Of a DNA stretch of 64,000 nt, positions 1 through 10,882 are shown one piece after another. Made by a program: the position numbers and the translations under genes. This stretch comes from Casuarius casuarius (lineage: Eukaryota > Chordata > Aves > Casuariiformes > Casuariidae). The notes under the pieces are model-generated. The model saw only the letters and a list, made by a program, of their open reading frames with translations. It had not been told where the DNA came from and ran no database searches. The stretch covers positions 124,001 through 188,000 of the forward strand of contig PTFA01000029.1 in assembly GCA_003342895.1 (NCBI GenBank), read 5' to 3'. Position 1 is the first letter of the stretch; the number at the start of each line of letters is the position of its first letter.

Positions 1-249
1 ACAAAACACTCAGAGGTGCTTCAGAATAAATTTGTTCTGCAGTTTGGCTGTTTTGCTCAAGACTCTGCATCCAGGTCTATTTATAAGAAAGTTTGGTCGG
101 TTCGCCATATAAGCCCCTTTTTACAGCTCCGTCATCACACTGTCAGTAGAGCCTCCTTTCTTATCCACATGTGAAAACAAGAGTATCAGAGTTTATGATC
201 TGGGCTAGACACCAGAGGGGGAAAAAAGCCCTTCAGGCTAAGTGACAGG

Positions 250-392
250 TAGACTGCAACAGATTGCCTGAGGAGGTTCTCATGAACAGGTAGACACACA
301 TCTGTCAGCAACAACTTTTGCTGAGTTGATCCTGCCCAGGAGTAGGAGGACAAGATGTCCAGACAAGGTCCCTTCCAGCCCTGTTCCAAGGA
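250..392 (+). mobile_element. Decayed 3' end of a CR1 LINE
   Basis: The stretch reads like the 3' terminal part of an avian/reptilian CR1 retrotransposon in sense orientation. It has a 'gattgcctgaggaggttc' block, then 'tgatcctgcccaggag', then 'aaggtcccttccagccctg', in the order these blocks have in CR1 tails. The usual terminal ATTCTATG-type octamer repeat is not recognisable, so the copy is old or truncated. It has no coding capacity. The assignment is from remembered consensus blocks, not from an alignment. Confidence 0.65.
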
Positions 393-2325
393 TTTTGCGT
401 ATGCTCTTTGAAAGCATCAGCCTGAAAGGGCTCACTTATAAAACATTTTCAGAAACAAAACTGTTACACATGTAAGAACATCTCCAAGGAAATGATTAAA
501 AGGAAATCAACAACTTCTGACAGCTGATTAGACAGAAGTGTTGAGTTCCTAGGCATTATGACTACTCCTGGTCTACGAAGACCAAGATATTTTATCTAGT
601 TTACAAAGTGGGAGGAGAAGCTTCTGCCCCCCTCCAAATGTCATTGGTCCTCCATAAAACACACATAGCTTCTGGTACATGAAAAATGTAGAGACCCATT
701 CCTGTTTCTCGTTCAGTGTTTATTGCCTTAACCTATTGCACAGATGTGATTTTTTTTGAACACAGGATCTATTATGTTTCTTGCCAGAGGCTCAGATCTG
801 TACAGGCTTTCAAAACACCTTGCCAGGTAGTTACTTTTTATACTGACTCAGTATTTGCCAGCAGTCACTGCCAAGCATTAGTCTGAGTCTTACCATTAGG
901 TTGGGAAGCCAGTACTGCTAATGAAGTTCTTTATATCATCTGAAAGATCATCCTTCCCCCCACATCCTGGAGCAAAACTCAAGTGATTCTCACCCAGGAG
1001 TACCTACCCCAAGGAAATTAACTGGAATTCATGATATCTAACCCCATTTGCATTACCCTTTCTCCCTCCTGCAAGCACGCTCCTACCTACAGTTCAACTC
1101 TGTATTGCATTCATTTTGGTCACATTCCAGTAGGTGCAAAACTCTGCTGGACTAGAGCTGACTTACTGTCCTATACAGGCATTCGGCATCTTATTTCCTC
1201 CACCTTGGGACCATGTATTTATAGACTCGTGCCTTTGAGTCAAAGCTCTTTTAGTATGACCTTGGGTACCAGACAGCACAAAGCTCAGAAGATGGCATGG
1301 TCTAGTTCACTTTTTGTACCATCCAGCAAGACCATCAAGCCTGCCAAGTACTGGGCAGACACGGGAGAACATTACAAAGTGCAACGGACGTTCTTTTCTT
1401 GCACAGCAGAAGCCAAGACCACCATTTGATAATTAACCACTTGGACCAAGCCAGACAAGCCACAATGATTAAGGTGAAGATAGCTGTATTTCACCATCAA
1501 TCTCCATGGACTTGGCTCACTTTGCCTTATGCTCCAAAAGGGGACACCAGGTAGCAGATATTCCACATTGGTGTCTCTCCTGTGCACCAAGCAGTCTGCA
1601 TGGCAGCTGGGAAGAGGCATGGGGCTGAATGGTTGACCCCAAACCTCATCTGCAGACACTGCAACAGATGTGCTGGGCTTCCCCCCAATCTCCCCCTTGC
1701 CTAGCAGATGCTGGCCTCTCTGGGAAAGTGCTAAATGGATTCTGCTGAATCACTGCACCAGATGGTTCATAACACCACCTGGATAGTATAGGGGGAAAAA
1801 AAAAAAAAAAAAAAAAGATAAGGAAGATTGTTGGGGAACAGAGAGTACCTAATGCGTGGGCTGAGTTATCCCAAGGGAGAAGCAACCTGTGGATAATGTT
1901 GTCATTTGAACCTTTGTTCCCCTAAAACTCCTAAGTTATTAAGTCTGATGTCATCACTTTCCTGACAATTTTGTCCCGAGGTCTACAACGTACGTTCCTT
2001 CAGAACCACTCGGGAAAAGCGTCTGCTCCCAGATGCTCTCCAAAAGAATTTCAGGAAGTCAGCTGCGTGTGGGAACTCAGGGAAGACAAGCTTTCCCCAC
2101 GAATACTCCTATAATTAAACTACAGGCCCGAACGAGGCCACGGCATTAACCAGTTTACAAAAGGAATTAGATGCTCGTGCAGACATCAAGACAAACTTAT
2201 CAGTTAGCTCTTAGTTACCGAATTGAGATGCTAACTACTGTCCTTCAGCCTTAACTACCTGGTCCCACCTTCCTCTGGGAGCTAGTTTACTCTGAGCATC
2301 AGCTGGACAGAGTACACAGGATCAA
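393..2325. other. Noncoding stretch, no gene recognised
   Basis: No open reading frame here resembles a known protein, and the short frames present have no splice-site support. A run of about 22 A residues lies at 1795-1816. Composition is mixed. By human synteny this would be within or near the 5' part of the gene beyond ZBTB42, but no coding exon is visible. Confidence 0.5.
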
Positions 2326-2399
2326 ATGAGTCTCTCCTTTGGGTCAGTCCAGCAACCCTTGCGCTCCCGTCAGCTGCCGCAGCAGGCTGTGCACAGCCC

Positions 2400-2720
2400 A
2401 GCACAGCCCCACGGTGAAGCTCCCATCGCTTCAGCGGAGCACCGCCGCGCAGGACGCCGGGGCGGGACGGAGAGCGCGCACACCTCGCCGCACGAGCGGA
2501 GCGCAGCAGCCGGGAGGAGAAGTTTCACTGTCACAAGCAGCTGGACACGGTTTGCAAAACCAAAACCGGGAGGAGGGTGTGCGAAGGCGCAAAGGCCCAG
2601 CAGGGAGAGCTGTGGGCGGCGATTCGAGTGGGCGGCTGGATGCTGGTTCGCCAGAGCCGACCCTCTGCCCCTGGGAAGCGCTGGCAGCGCTGCCCTGCGC
2701 AGACTGTTTTGGCTGGCAGC
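2400..2720. promoter_or_regulatory. CpG-island-like block
   Basis: The block is GC-rich and dense in undepleted CG dinucleotides, especially about 2430-2520, unlike the sequence to its left. Overlapping frames on both strands are typical of stop-poor GC-rich DNA and do not look like proteins. It may be a promoter or 5' noncoding exon. In human 14q32.33 the gene downstream of ZBTB42 is CEP170B in the same orientation as ZBTB42, which here would put its 5' end on the minus strand in this area. That link is inference. Confidence 0.45.
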
Positions 2721-3745
2721 CTGCAGCCGCGCCAGCCTTCGCCCCTGCCAAACTCCTCTTACTCGCATAGCGCAGGACTGTCACTTTGATGCACATAAAA
2801 GCCCCAAGAACATTAACAGCTTTTTTTTTTTTTTTAGGCCAGGTTGGCAAGTGCTTTTATTTTCTGTGACAGATCGTTCTGAAAGGGCACAAGAGCCAGC
2901 TGTGCACAGAAGTGTGCAGCTGTACGAAAGAGCACAACAAACAGGAAAAGGTAACAATAACCAAATTGTTTGCACTCTCTCTCTCTCCTCCCATTAAACA
3001 GCATTAGTAGGGGTTTTTTTTCTCCTAATTGGGATGAAAAGAGCTAGTCAGGAAGAGAGTGGATCTCTGCAGCGCGCGCAGAGGGTGCAAGTTTGGGAAG
3101 TGCTCTGCATTCCTCTGCCGCGGCTCATCCCCACCTTGTCCGCACACAGAAAAAGTGAGTAAGAAACCCAGATGCCTTGGTCATGTTATTATGAAAGACA
3201 CCTCTCTGCGCAAAGTTGCTCAATCTGCAGCATTTCCAGCCAGGTCCTCCCCAGCACAAAACGTCGAGTAATTTGAGACAAAATGTTCTTTAAGCAGGTC
3301 GGTTGCAGCCCTGCTCACAATCCCTCCTCCTTCCCGTACGAGGCGTTTTCACACGCCAACTGCACTGTGCACTTGACTCCATTTTGCTTGAGCCCGGCTT
3401 TGTCCTACATACGCGGCTTTTGCTGGGTCACACCTGCCATCGGTTTCCTCAGATAACAGCTGCTGCTTCGCGTTGTGCCGTGCGTGTTCCTGGGCAGAGA
3501 GGCTCAGAGAAACACTCACCGGCAACGGTGGCTTGAGACGGCAACACCGAAACCCCACAAGCAAAGTTGGATGGCAACACTGCCCCGCTTGGCGATAAAA
3601 AGCTGGCCTCAACCCTCTTCTCCCCAACTTCTTCTCATGGGGGACTTCCCTCGTCACAGCCTTGGATGCTTATTTCACCTGAAGAAGAGTCCGATTTAAA
3701 CAACATTGCCCGTCCACACCGTGCTTCTCATCAGGAGGATCCTGC

Positions 3746-3781
3746 AGCACTAAGGACCTCACCAGCACTAAGGACCTCACC
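3746..3781 (+). repeat. Two-copy 18-base direct tandem repeat
   Basis: An 18-base unit beginning AGCACTAAGGACC occurs twice head to tail (3746-3763 and 3764-3781) without mismatch. It is noncoding as far as can be seen and looks like a recent slippage duplication. Confidence 0.85.
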
Positions 3782-5046
3782 ATCCCCATGCACTGGATAC
3801 GCTTTCCTCCACGATTTGGAGGCACTTGGTCCGAACTCATGCCCCACCATCCAGCCAAGGGCACTAGGTTTACCCAGTGCTATTAAGTTGCTTAATGCTC
3901 CAAAACAAAAGCTAAAAACTACAAATGTTTTACAACGCTCACTTCAGAGAGAGCCAGGCTCTCGGGGAGCAGCAGGAAGCCAGGCCGCTTGGGTTTACAT
4001 CGCTGGCCCTTTCCCACTTAAGGCACCTGGTATATATTTTAATCGTGGAAGATCGCACCTCTTACTGCCCAGCTGAGACGCGGCTGGGACAGCAGATGCC
4101 CACGGCCGGTGACCCTCTTCCACACAGCAGAGATGAGCGGCTCTCCCGGCATACCTGCGAGCCGGCAAACGGCAGAGCCTGCCCAGCACGATCCCATTCC
4201 TCACGCAGCATACGCACGCACACCCCTCTGCAGTACCCGTTCGGTGGCTTGGTTTCTTCTCAAAGCTTTTTATATTCCACATTCCCAGGATTTAATTACG
4301 CTATCAAAACAACAGGCATCAAGACCTGGAGTGCGAGAATTCACATTAGCAATTGTTATCAGCAAAGAAAATGGGCACAGCATGCCCATGCCAGAGGAGA
4401 TGTGGGCTGCTCTCCTCGAGCTGCAAATGCTTATTTATAGCCTCTTTGCAAACCGGCTACCCCACAGGTCTAGCTCCCGGCTCGCTTCTTCCCGCACAAG
4501 CCCGCGAAGGAAAGCTTTCTGTCGCGTCCCCCCCTCCCCAGCATAACCAAATAACTGGGTCTAAATCTCAGTGCTCGGCTATCGGAGGGGGGGAAACACC
4601 TCTGAGGCTCCTTCCGTATATCCAGAACGGTAAAAGAGAGCAAAAACCAAGAGCAACAGAGACAAGCAGCTGCAGAGAGCCCCCCTCCTCACTCAACAGC
4701 AGAGACACTAAAGAAGGAAGGGAAAAAAAAAATTGTTTCCAACACTTCACTGCTTCACCGCGCCAGAGCTGGAGGCTGCAGGAGGGACGCGCGTCTCCAG
4801 CAGCTTTCCAGGCTCCTGCAGCAGGGGACGGAGGCGCAAGCTCTGCAAGGCGGGCAGCAGGCTTCAGTGCAAGAGACGCATACGCTTCCGAGGTTATTGC
4901 AATAAAGCGACTACGCAGGAGCAGGAGGGGGAATATGACCGTGCCTCCACGCCGACATTAAGTATCACTTGTCCTTCCCTAAACCAGTACCATTTCAAGA
5001 CATCCTGACTCCACCAGGACCCTTTGCCTCGCAGTAATTAATAAAT

Positions 5047-5053
5047 ACTTACA
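5047..5053 (-). other. Possible splice donor on minus strand
   Basis: Read on the minus strand the site is TCCTCT|GTAAGT. The intron side is a perfect GTAAGT, while the exon's last base is a weaker T. It lies just downstream (minus direction) of the CpG-rich block at 5155-5360, where the donor of a first noncoding exon would be expected. If real it could belong to the gene following ZBTB42 (CEP170B by human gene order). No transcript evidence is available. Confidence 0.2.
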
Positions 5054-5154
5054 GAGGATGTAGTGTGCATAGTACAGGTGCAAAACTACACACAAGCAAA
5101 CTTATTTTCCACCCCTGAGCAGCAGCTGGCACATGCAGCTTGCGTTTTCTCCTT

Positions 5155-5360
5155 CCTAACCCCAGCTCCCGCTAAACTCGACAGAAGTTTGAGCGCCGGC
5201 TTGAGCGGGAGCTGGGTCAGACCCGAACGCTCCCAAGCCCGCGAACGCCCAGGCGCTGGGCAAAGCCCCGTCCGCGCCAGTCGGCCGCCTCGGCTTCAGC
5301 GGGGCTTCGCGCCTTTAGTCGCTCCGGCACTCCCAGGCTGGTGACCTGGTCCCAGTGGCC
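5155..5360. promoter_or_regulatory. CpG island just beyond the ZBTB42 3' end
   Basis: About twenty CG dinucleotides lie within some 200 bases, with runs such as CCGTCCGCGCC and CGGCCGCCTCGG. The block sits about 450 bases beyond the inferred ZBTB42 polyadenylation site. A promoter for the next gene in the same orientation is the simplest reading. CEP170B is the human neighbour at this position. No TATA box or coding exon was identified. Confidence 0.45.
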
Positions 5361-5799
5361 ACAGCAAGAAGCCACCGCTTTTATGTATTTTTTTACCGTA
5401 AAGCAAAATTGCTCACGCCAAACCCAAGCCAAAGCTCATTCGAGTCAGCGGAGAGATGCTCGAGCCCATTCAAACCTCCCTGATATACAGTTAATATACA
5501 GAAGCGGGGCAGATTTTAGTCCCGTCCGGCGACTATGGAAAGGGTCGGTGAAGCTCTTTCTGGGCTGAGGCATGGCTATTCCTCAGGTGGCTAAAATCTC
5601 AAGTGGCCCTGAAAGAGAGAGAGATGTTAGACTGTGGTTTTCCTAATTGAGGGGACCCCAAAAAAGAGAAAAAAAACAGAAAAACCAAAAAAACCCAACC
5701 CACCCACATCCAACCACCTGTAGATAACAACAAGCCCCCAGCACCACGCACCCTTTCCGCTGAGGGGGAAGGAGGCTCACGCTTACAACTCTAGCACGT

Positions 5800-5805
5800 T
5801 TTATT
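5800..5805 (-). terminator. ZBTB42: Polyadenylation signal AATAAA, probable ZBTB42 3' end
   Basis: The plus-strand TTTATT gives AATAAA on the minus strand. Scanning by eye from the ZBTB42 stop codon down to here, this is the only perfect AATAAA I found. ATTAAA variants occur near 6105-6110 and 6609-6614. A G/T-rich stretch on the minus strand (about 5735-5755, GGGTGCGTGGTGC) lies just past the expected cleavage point, as a downstream element should. Composition also changes sharply here, from AT-rich to GC-rich. Confidence 0.5.
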
Positions 5806-6974
5806 TCGAGGAAATTTTATAAAGACAACAATCCTAGTCACGATTGTCACATTTTACAGCACATACCAGTACAGTTGCAAACAGAGCTCCACGCAAAACT
5901 AAGCGCTAACAATAGCTTAAAATCACTCTTCCTGCGATTGTCATACCTAGACTAACAGGATTACGCTAACACTGAAGAAAAAAATAGTTCACTATAAAAC
6001 AGTGATAGAACATTTTTATAAAATATATTCCATTCCAATAGCTTTTCTACATACTGTATACTATAAAACTCTCCCACAAAAATTAGTGTCTTTAAATATA
6101 CATATTTAATCTGAACTGCACCAAGATTAAAAACAATTAAAAATATCAATGATTTTTTTTTTTTACATTAACTTCACAGTATTTGTTTGTAGTAGAAGAC
6201 AAATCCAGTGTTTAAAATGCAGAGCAGGACTATCCCCCACAGAGACAGTAACTGCCCCACAGTGAAATAGTTTATGAAAAGACAAGCTTAAGTGTGCAAT
6301 GTTTTTAGTACTTCTCTGTAGAGTCATGAATCATTTTGAAAACACGCTCAGAGCTATTGCAACTTAAAAATAGAGAGACGCACAGAGAGATAGCCAAAAA
6401 AAAGTCACCTTAAGAACAAAAATAAGTGCAAACATCTTTACTTTAGAAATCCAAGCTATGAGGAGTGGGAACACAAATATCAGACTATGAAAAGAGAACA
6501 GTGTGTTTATGATGTAGTAAAGAACAAAAAAAGATTTTTTTTCTTTTTTTTTTACTTTTTACTTTTGCCCCATATTCACTGCAGTACAGAGCATGCTCAT
6601 AGCATCAGTTTAATGATTCATTTCTATACTAGTATCAGACACAAACTTGTTTAAGCTTTTCCCTGCTCCACATACTAATGATGTCTTATGGCACATCCTA
6701 TTTTACGACCTTCTCAAAAAAAAAAAAAAAAAAAAGTAACTGAAGACTGAAATGCAAAAAGAAGTGTCACAAGAATGCAAAATTAAAAGATTACCAGCTT
6801 CGGTAATGCCTGACTCTACATTAAATTGTTTACATGTCATTCAACATGACAAACCATTGCTATAAATTTAAAATGAAGTGTAAATTAACTAGTTTTGAAA
6901 TAGATTAACAGTAATAATTCCACTTCAAAAAAAAAATCTAATAAATACTATATCAAGTATCTTCAGGAGAAAAA

Positions 6975-7020
6975 AAATAACTTAATTTTAGTAGAAAGAA
7001 AAATAACTTAATTTTAGTAG
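6975..7020 (+). repeat. Direct repeat, 20-base unit with 26-base period
   Basis: A 20-base unit AAATAACTTAATTTTAGTAG occurs at 6975-6994 and exactly again at 7001-7020, separated by AAAGAA. It lies within the probable ZBTB42 3' UTR. Confidence 0.85.
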
Positions 7021-7283
7021 ATTTTGTTCAGTGCTATTTCCAATCACAGCAAAAAGAAAGAGGAAGAAAGTGATTAAGTAGAATAAGACCACAGTACCAA
7101 AGCCACTTATGTTCAAGATACAGTACTCTCCCACAACTTTCATATGTAACAGGTTCAGCAAAAATATTTTACAGTAGAGAAATGAAACTAAAAACTATAA
7201 ATAAAAGTAAAAATTCACATTACATGTACATTCATAGTTTAAGAGATGAATAATAGGAGGAGGCTGTAACAAGTATATCCTGA

Positions 7284-7458
7284 TTTTTTTTTTTTTTTTT
7301 TTTAAAGAGGAAATACTCAAAGGAAAAAAAAAAAAAACAAAAATTTTTTTTTTAAAAAAGACTCATATTTTACAAAAAAAAAAAAAAAAAAAAAAAATAA
7401 AATAATTTTTTTTTTTTTTTTTTTTAAAAAGGAAGTACTCACAGGAAAAAAAAAAAAA
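7284..7458. repeat. Duplicated T20 block with intervening A24 run
   Basis: A run of 20 T (7284-7303) followed by an AAAGAGGAAATACTCAAAGG-like block recurs as 20 T (7406-7425) followed by AAAAAGGAAGTACTCACAGG, with a period of about 122 bases. A 24-base A run (7374-7397) lies between. The paired A and T tracts could form a long A:U hairpin in the transcript. Homopolymer lengths in assemblies are unreliable. Confidence 0.7.
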
Positions 7459-7877
7459 GCCCATATTATTTATGTAGGTAGTGCTCAGGTTTTGGACCAG
7501 AGGGGGAAGGCATTGGACAACTCTTTCTTCTTAAGATGAAACACAGTATTTTAAGCACAACTAAAAAAAAGTTTAACTCAGTGCTGCACATTCATTAAAA
7601 ATAAAATAAAATAAAGGCATATGTTCTAAGAAACAATTCCAGGAGTGTCAGGAAAGCTGGTGAAGTAATGCTAATGCTAGCCCACTGCAACGACATCCAG
7701 ACCCTTCAGATATTATTATTGTTGCTCAGTCCTGTGTACATGTACCTTGAATAGATAATCTGACTGCAAGAGTCTGATATTCACCACTGGGCACAAACCA
7801 GAAGATGCTGTACTAGGAGCTAATTGAGTTACTGCATTTGGGGTGAAACTAGCTATAACTACAGGCAGCCTCAGCTT

Positions 7878-7968
7878 AAAAAAAGAAAAAAAGAAAAAAA
7901 AAGAAAAAAGGAAGAAAAGAGGGAGAAGAGAAGGGGGAAGGGAAAAAAAAGAAAGAAGAAAGAGGTCT
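7878..7968 (+). repeat. Polypurine tract
   Basis: About 90 bases made almost wholly of A and G on the plus strand (polypyrimidine in the ZBTB42 transcript direction), grading from A-rich to GGGA-rich. It is low-complexity sequence in the probable ZBTB42 3' UTR and a possible binding region for pyrimidine-tract proteins. The frames across it are artefacts of low complexity. Confidence 0.8.
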
Positions 7969-9334
7969 GAAAAGTTGGTAAGTGATCTGGCAGGGGAAAG
8001 GTAGTTGGGCCAGGTTTTCCCCGCACGTTTTATCCTCACACATCCCCTTAGAAATAAAGGGGATTGCACAGAATTTGGCCCAGAGGGATCACCAACTTCA
8101 AAAAAAAAAAAAAAAAGAAATATATATATAAAATTCCGAGCAGCAAACTTTTCAAACAAGATAGCAGTGCATCTCCTAACCTACTTGGTATTAATTACCT
8201 TGAACTCAGAAATCCCAGCAGTCCGATATTAAAAAAGGGAAAATAATAATAATAATAAAAAAAAAAATCAATTAACCACTTATCACACCGCTGAGCAGTT
8301 TCCTTGGAAGGAACCGCATCGGCTCCGAGACGGCCGTACATCCCGCGCTTCCTTCAGCGGCATCTGCACTTTGGTTACATCCCGTTTCCAAGCGTCGCAC
8401 ACCCCGGCGCCCGTCTCACACCCCATCGCACGTTGACTCACTAAAGCAATTTTTCCAATTTTCCCTGTCATGCTGATGTGGGAATGAAAATATTCACAGA
8501 TCATACGATTTTTCCTACATACTAGCGCATGTCCTTCAACATTTACGGAGTGAATATGCTGCGGACAGAAATATTTCTTTCTATCCACGTTTGAAGTTCA
8601 AAAGCAGTTCGGAGCTTTTCAGTAGCTTCGTCCGCAGAGGAGGATGGGTGGGAGAGGAAAATTTAAGTACACTCAGATGGAAAATTCATCTTTAGGCAAA
8701 AACCTTCATTCAGATTATAAGACTGATTGCAAACTATTCCAATATAATAAAAAGAATTAAAAAAAGAGAAAGAAAAATAAAAGACCAGTACCGAAAACAT
8801 AGCCAGGAATTCTCAACCCCCTTTGTAATTTTGGCCAATTTAAGGTCTCTTCTAGTTCTATAAAATAAGAGTACAGCCTGTTACTCGGGGTTATGCAGAC
8901 AAGTTTCTCTATACTGAAGTGTATTTAAATTATAGTTCATCGCTCTGAATGTTTGTATGCAATATGCAGACGGCACTAGGGGAGGGAATCCAAGTATTTC
9001 TCCAGGATTTACTTGTAATCGATCTTTTTTCCAACTACCAAAAAAGAGAAAGAAACCCTGACCGCAAAGCGAGAAGTTCCAGTGCGAAAACAGAAGCTAA
9101 ATCATTGCAGAATTACTTAGATCATTTCACATTAATAATGTAACATGGGTGCACGAGAAACGACCTAAAGGACAGGGCCAGGAAGGGGGAGAGGGCAGGG
9201 GGGATGGAGAGGTGGAAGGATTGCATTAAAAGGCCTCTGGAGTGTATACCTCTGCATCTTTTAAAGATCATATACCTGAAGTGAATATCACCAAAATAAA
9301 TGAAGGAAAAAAAGAAGAAGAGGGAGAGGAGAAA

Positions 9335-9372
<38 letters not shown>
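9335..9372 (+). repeat. G38 homopolymer (C38 in the ZBTB42 mRNA)
   Basis: Thirty-eight consecutive G residues on the plus strand end 82 bases beyond the ZBTB42 stop codon in mRNA direction. In the transcript this would be an uninterrupted C tract, a classical target for poly(C)-binding proteins. On the other DNA strand it could form a G-quadruplex. The exact length may be an assembly artefact. Confidence 0.85.
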
Positions 9373-9373
<1 letters not shown>

Positions 9374-9454
9374 GATGCTGCCTTTTTTCCCTGTCTTAAA
9401 AGGGGTGGAGAAAAAAACAATTCAGAGTAAGAGACAAGTTAGTAAGAGCGCGTC

Positions 9455-10882
9455 TCAGACAACCAAGGACTTCACAAGGCCACAATGAAATTTACGGATA
9501 TGTCTGTATAAATCCCCCGACTGCGTGAACCGTCTCTCGCACCACTTGCACCCGTGGGGCTTCTCCCTGGTGTGCACCACCGCGTGGCGGCTGAGGTTGT
9601 GCGAGTACTGGAAGCTCTTCCCGCACTGGCCGCAGGTGTAGGGCTTCTCGCCCGAGTGGGTCCTTTCGTGTCTCTTTAAGGTGTACATGCAGGAGAAAGT
9701 CTTCCCGCAGAGCGTGCAAGTGGGCACCGAGCCGTCGGGCGAGAGCCTGGTCCGGGCGCCGTCCTTGTCGCGGAAGTGGGAGCTGAGGTGCAGCTGCAGG
9801 ATGTGCGGGCTGGGGAACACCTTGCTGCAGAGCGGGCAAATGCAGATGTGCCCCGGCGGCACGAGCACGCCCGAGGAGATGTCCGACGCGTCCATGTCGT
9901 CCTCGCTCTCGTCGCGCTCTTGATCGATATCCTCCTCCCGCGCGTGAGAACTGCCATTCCCCGCGAACATGTGTCCTAACCCTGTCACCAGGCTCTTGGC
10001 TGAATTCCCAAAATGCTGACTCTCCGGACTCCTGGCTTCGCCGTCCTCCTGATCTGACAGCAAGTCTTGTTCATCTTTAACAAGTGGCTCGGTACCCTGC
10101 TGCTGGCTGTCGGAAGCCAGCTGTCCAAAGACATAGGAGGGGTGTAAGGAATCTCTCCCAGGCACGGGCTTGAAAGACAAATCCAGAGCGCAGTCCCCAT
10201 CGCTCGGAGCCAGGCGATGGTTAACAGACCTTTGGGACAAAGGTCCTGCGGAACTATTGACATTAGCCTTTGTTTTTCCAGCTGCTGCGGCGCACGGTTC
10301 TGCCTCTGCCGGCGCAGAGCTGACACTTAGATGGTCGGAGGACCAGGCGGGGTGACTGCTGACCTTTTCTTTGCCTGCCGCTCTGTCGTATTCAGCGGCG
10401 CCGAATTTCGGCTTGCTCCCCGGGTCGAACTCGCGGGCCAGGGGCGCTCCGGCGTCCAGGAAATGCTCCGCTTTCTCCAGAGCGGCCACCTCGTCGCTCA
10501 TCTTCTCGTCCGGGCACAATTCTTTATCTTTCAACTTGCCCTTGCAGACTTTCACAATGTCATACATGTGAAGGTAGCTCGCCGCAGCCAGCACATCCTC
10601 GACCGGGAGGCTGCTGAATTCCAGCTTTCCCTCGTACATGAATTCGAGCAGCAGGCTGAAGGCAGGGGCTGTGACAATGTCACTGTTCAGATGCACAATA
10701 TCCCTTTTGTCTAACTGGTCCCTGTAGAAAAGATGGAAGTACATACTGCAAGAGGCAAGAACGGCTCTGTGAGCTCTGAATTGAGCTTCTCCAACTAAAA
10801 CAGTACAGTCACACAGGAAGCCCTGGTGACGCTGCTGACTCAGACACTGCAGCAACTGGCGGCTATGGTCTGGAAACTCCAT
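9455..10882 (-). CDS. ZBTB42: ZBTB42, BTB/POZ and C2H2 zinc-finger transcriptional repressor (main coding exon)
   Basis: The frame encodes 475 residues. Residues about 13-115 form a BTB/POZ dimerisation domain containing [20 protein letters not shown], the typical corepressor-binding fold of this family. A long linker follows, acidic at about 316-333. Four C2H2 zinc fingers lie at about 349-369, 389-409, 417-437 and 445-466, with HSGEKPY and HTREKPH linkers. The last finger has a four-residue His spacing. The protein ends G-L-V-K-S-L-V-V. It is closest to ZBTB42 ([20 protein letters not shown] start) rather than the paralog ZBTB18 (RP58), whose C-terminus is longer. Human ZBTB42 is about 422 residues, so the linker is longer here. 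It acts in the nucleus as a DNA-binding repressor, and in human is linked to muscle and a lethal congenital contracture syndrome. The ATG has a good context (AGAATGG). Neighbour AKT1 supports the identity. Confidence 0.95.
   Translation of the reverse strand: MEFPDHSRQLLQCLSQQRHQGFLCDCTVLVGEAQFRAHRAVLASCSMYFHLFYRDQLDKRDIVHLNSDIVTAPAFSLLLEFMYEGKLEFSSLPVEDVLAAASYLHMYDIVKVCKGKLKDKELCPDEKMSDEVAALEKAEHFLDAGAPLAREFDPGSKPKFGAAEYDRAAGKEKVSSHPAWSSDHLSVSSAPAEAEPCAAAAGKTKANVNSSAGPLSQRSVNHRLAPSDGDCALDLSFKPVPGRDSLHPSYVFGQLASDSQQQGTEPLVKDEQDLLSDQEDGEARSPESQHFGNSAKSLVTGLGHMFAGNGSSHAREEDIDQERDESEDDMDASDISSGVLVPPGHICICPLCSKVFPSPHILQLHLSSHFRDKDGARTRLSPDGSVPTCTLCGKTFSCMYTLKRHERTHSGEKPYTCGQCGKSFQYSHNLSRHAVVHTREKPHGCKWCERRFTQSGDLYRHIRKFHCGLVKSLVV

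Larger units (their letters stand above)
2721..5154. other. GC-moderate noncoding stretch, no gene recognised
   Basis: This lies between two CpG-rich blocks. A pure T run of about 15 followed by AG at 2821-2837 looks like a splice acceptor on the plus strand, but no recognisable exon follows. Many overlapping frames on both strands (for example about 3.5-4.5 kb) show no domain and no codon-like bias, and are treated as chance. Confidence 0.45.
5785..9454 (-). other. ZBTB42: Probable ZBTB42 3' untranslated region
   Basis: About 3.7 kb of AT-rich sequence without convincing coding frames runs from the ZBTB42 stop codon to an AATAAA at 5800-5805. No splice sites or promoter-like blocks interrupt it. 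It holds many A/T homopolymers, an exact 20-base duplication, a duplicated T20 block, a polypurine tract and a G38 run. A long 3' UTR is plausible for this family, but the extent is inferred from composition and the poly(A) signal, and shorter isoforms using ATTAAA variants are possible. Confidence 0.5.

Noticed and set aside
2821..2837. Pyrimidine run plus AG resembling a splice acceptor on the plus strand
   Set aside because: No recognisable exon or matching donor; T homopolymers followed by AG occur often by chance.
2326..2997. Frame of 223 codons on the plus strand
   Set aside because: Overlaps comparable frames on both strands in a CpG-rich block, runs through a T homopolymer, and shows no domain or conserved motif.
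3567..4961. Overlapping frames of 145-202 codons near 3.6-5.0 kb
   Set aside because: No protein family resemblance; several mutually exclusive frames of similar length indicate chance.
7716..8159. Frame of 147 codons rich in Phe and Leu on the minus strand
   Set aside because: It is a translation of the polypurine/polypyrimidine tract in the probable ZBTB42 3' UTR.
9242..9488. Poly-Gly frames across the G homopolymer
   Set aside because: Pure low-complexity translation of the G38 run.
9492..10714. Frames on both strands overlapping the ZBTB42 exon
   Set aside because: They are shadows of the ZBTB42 coding sequence in other frames, with no domain of their own.
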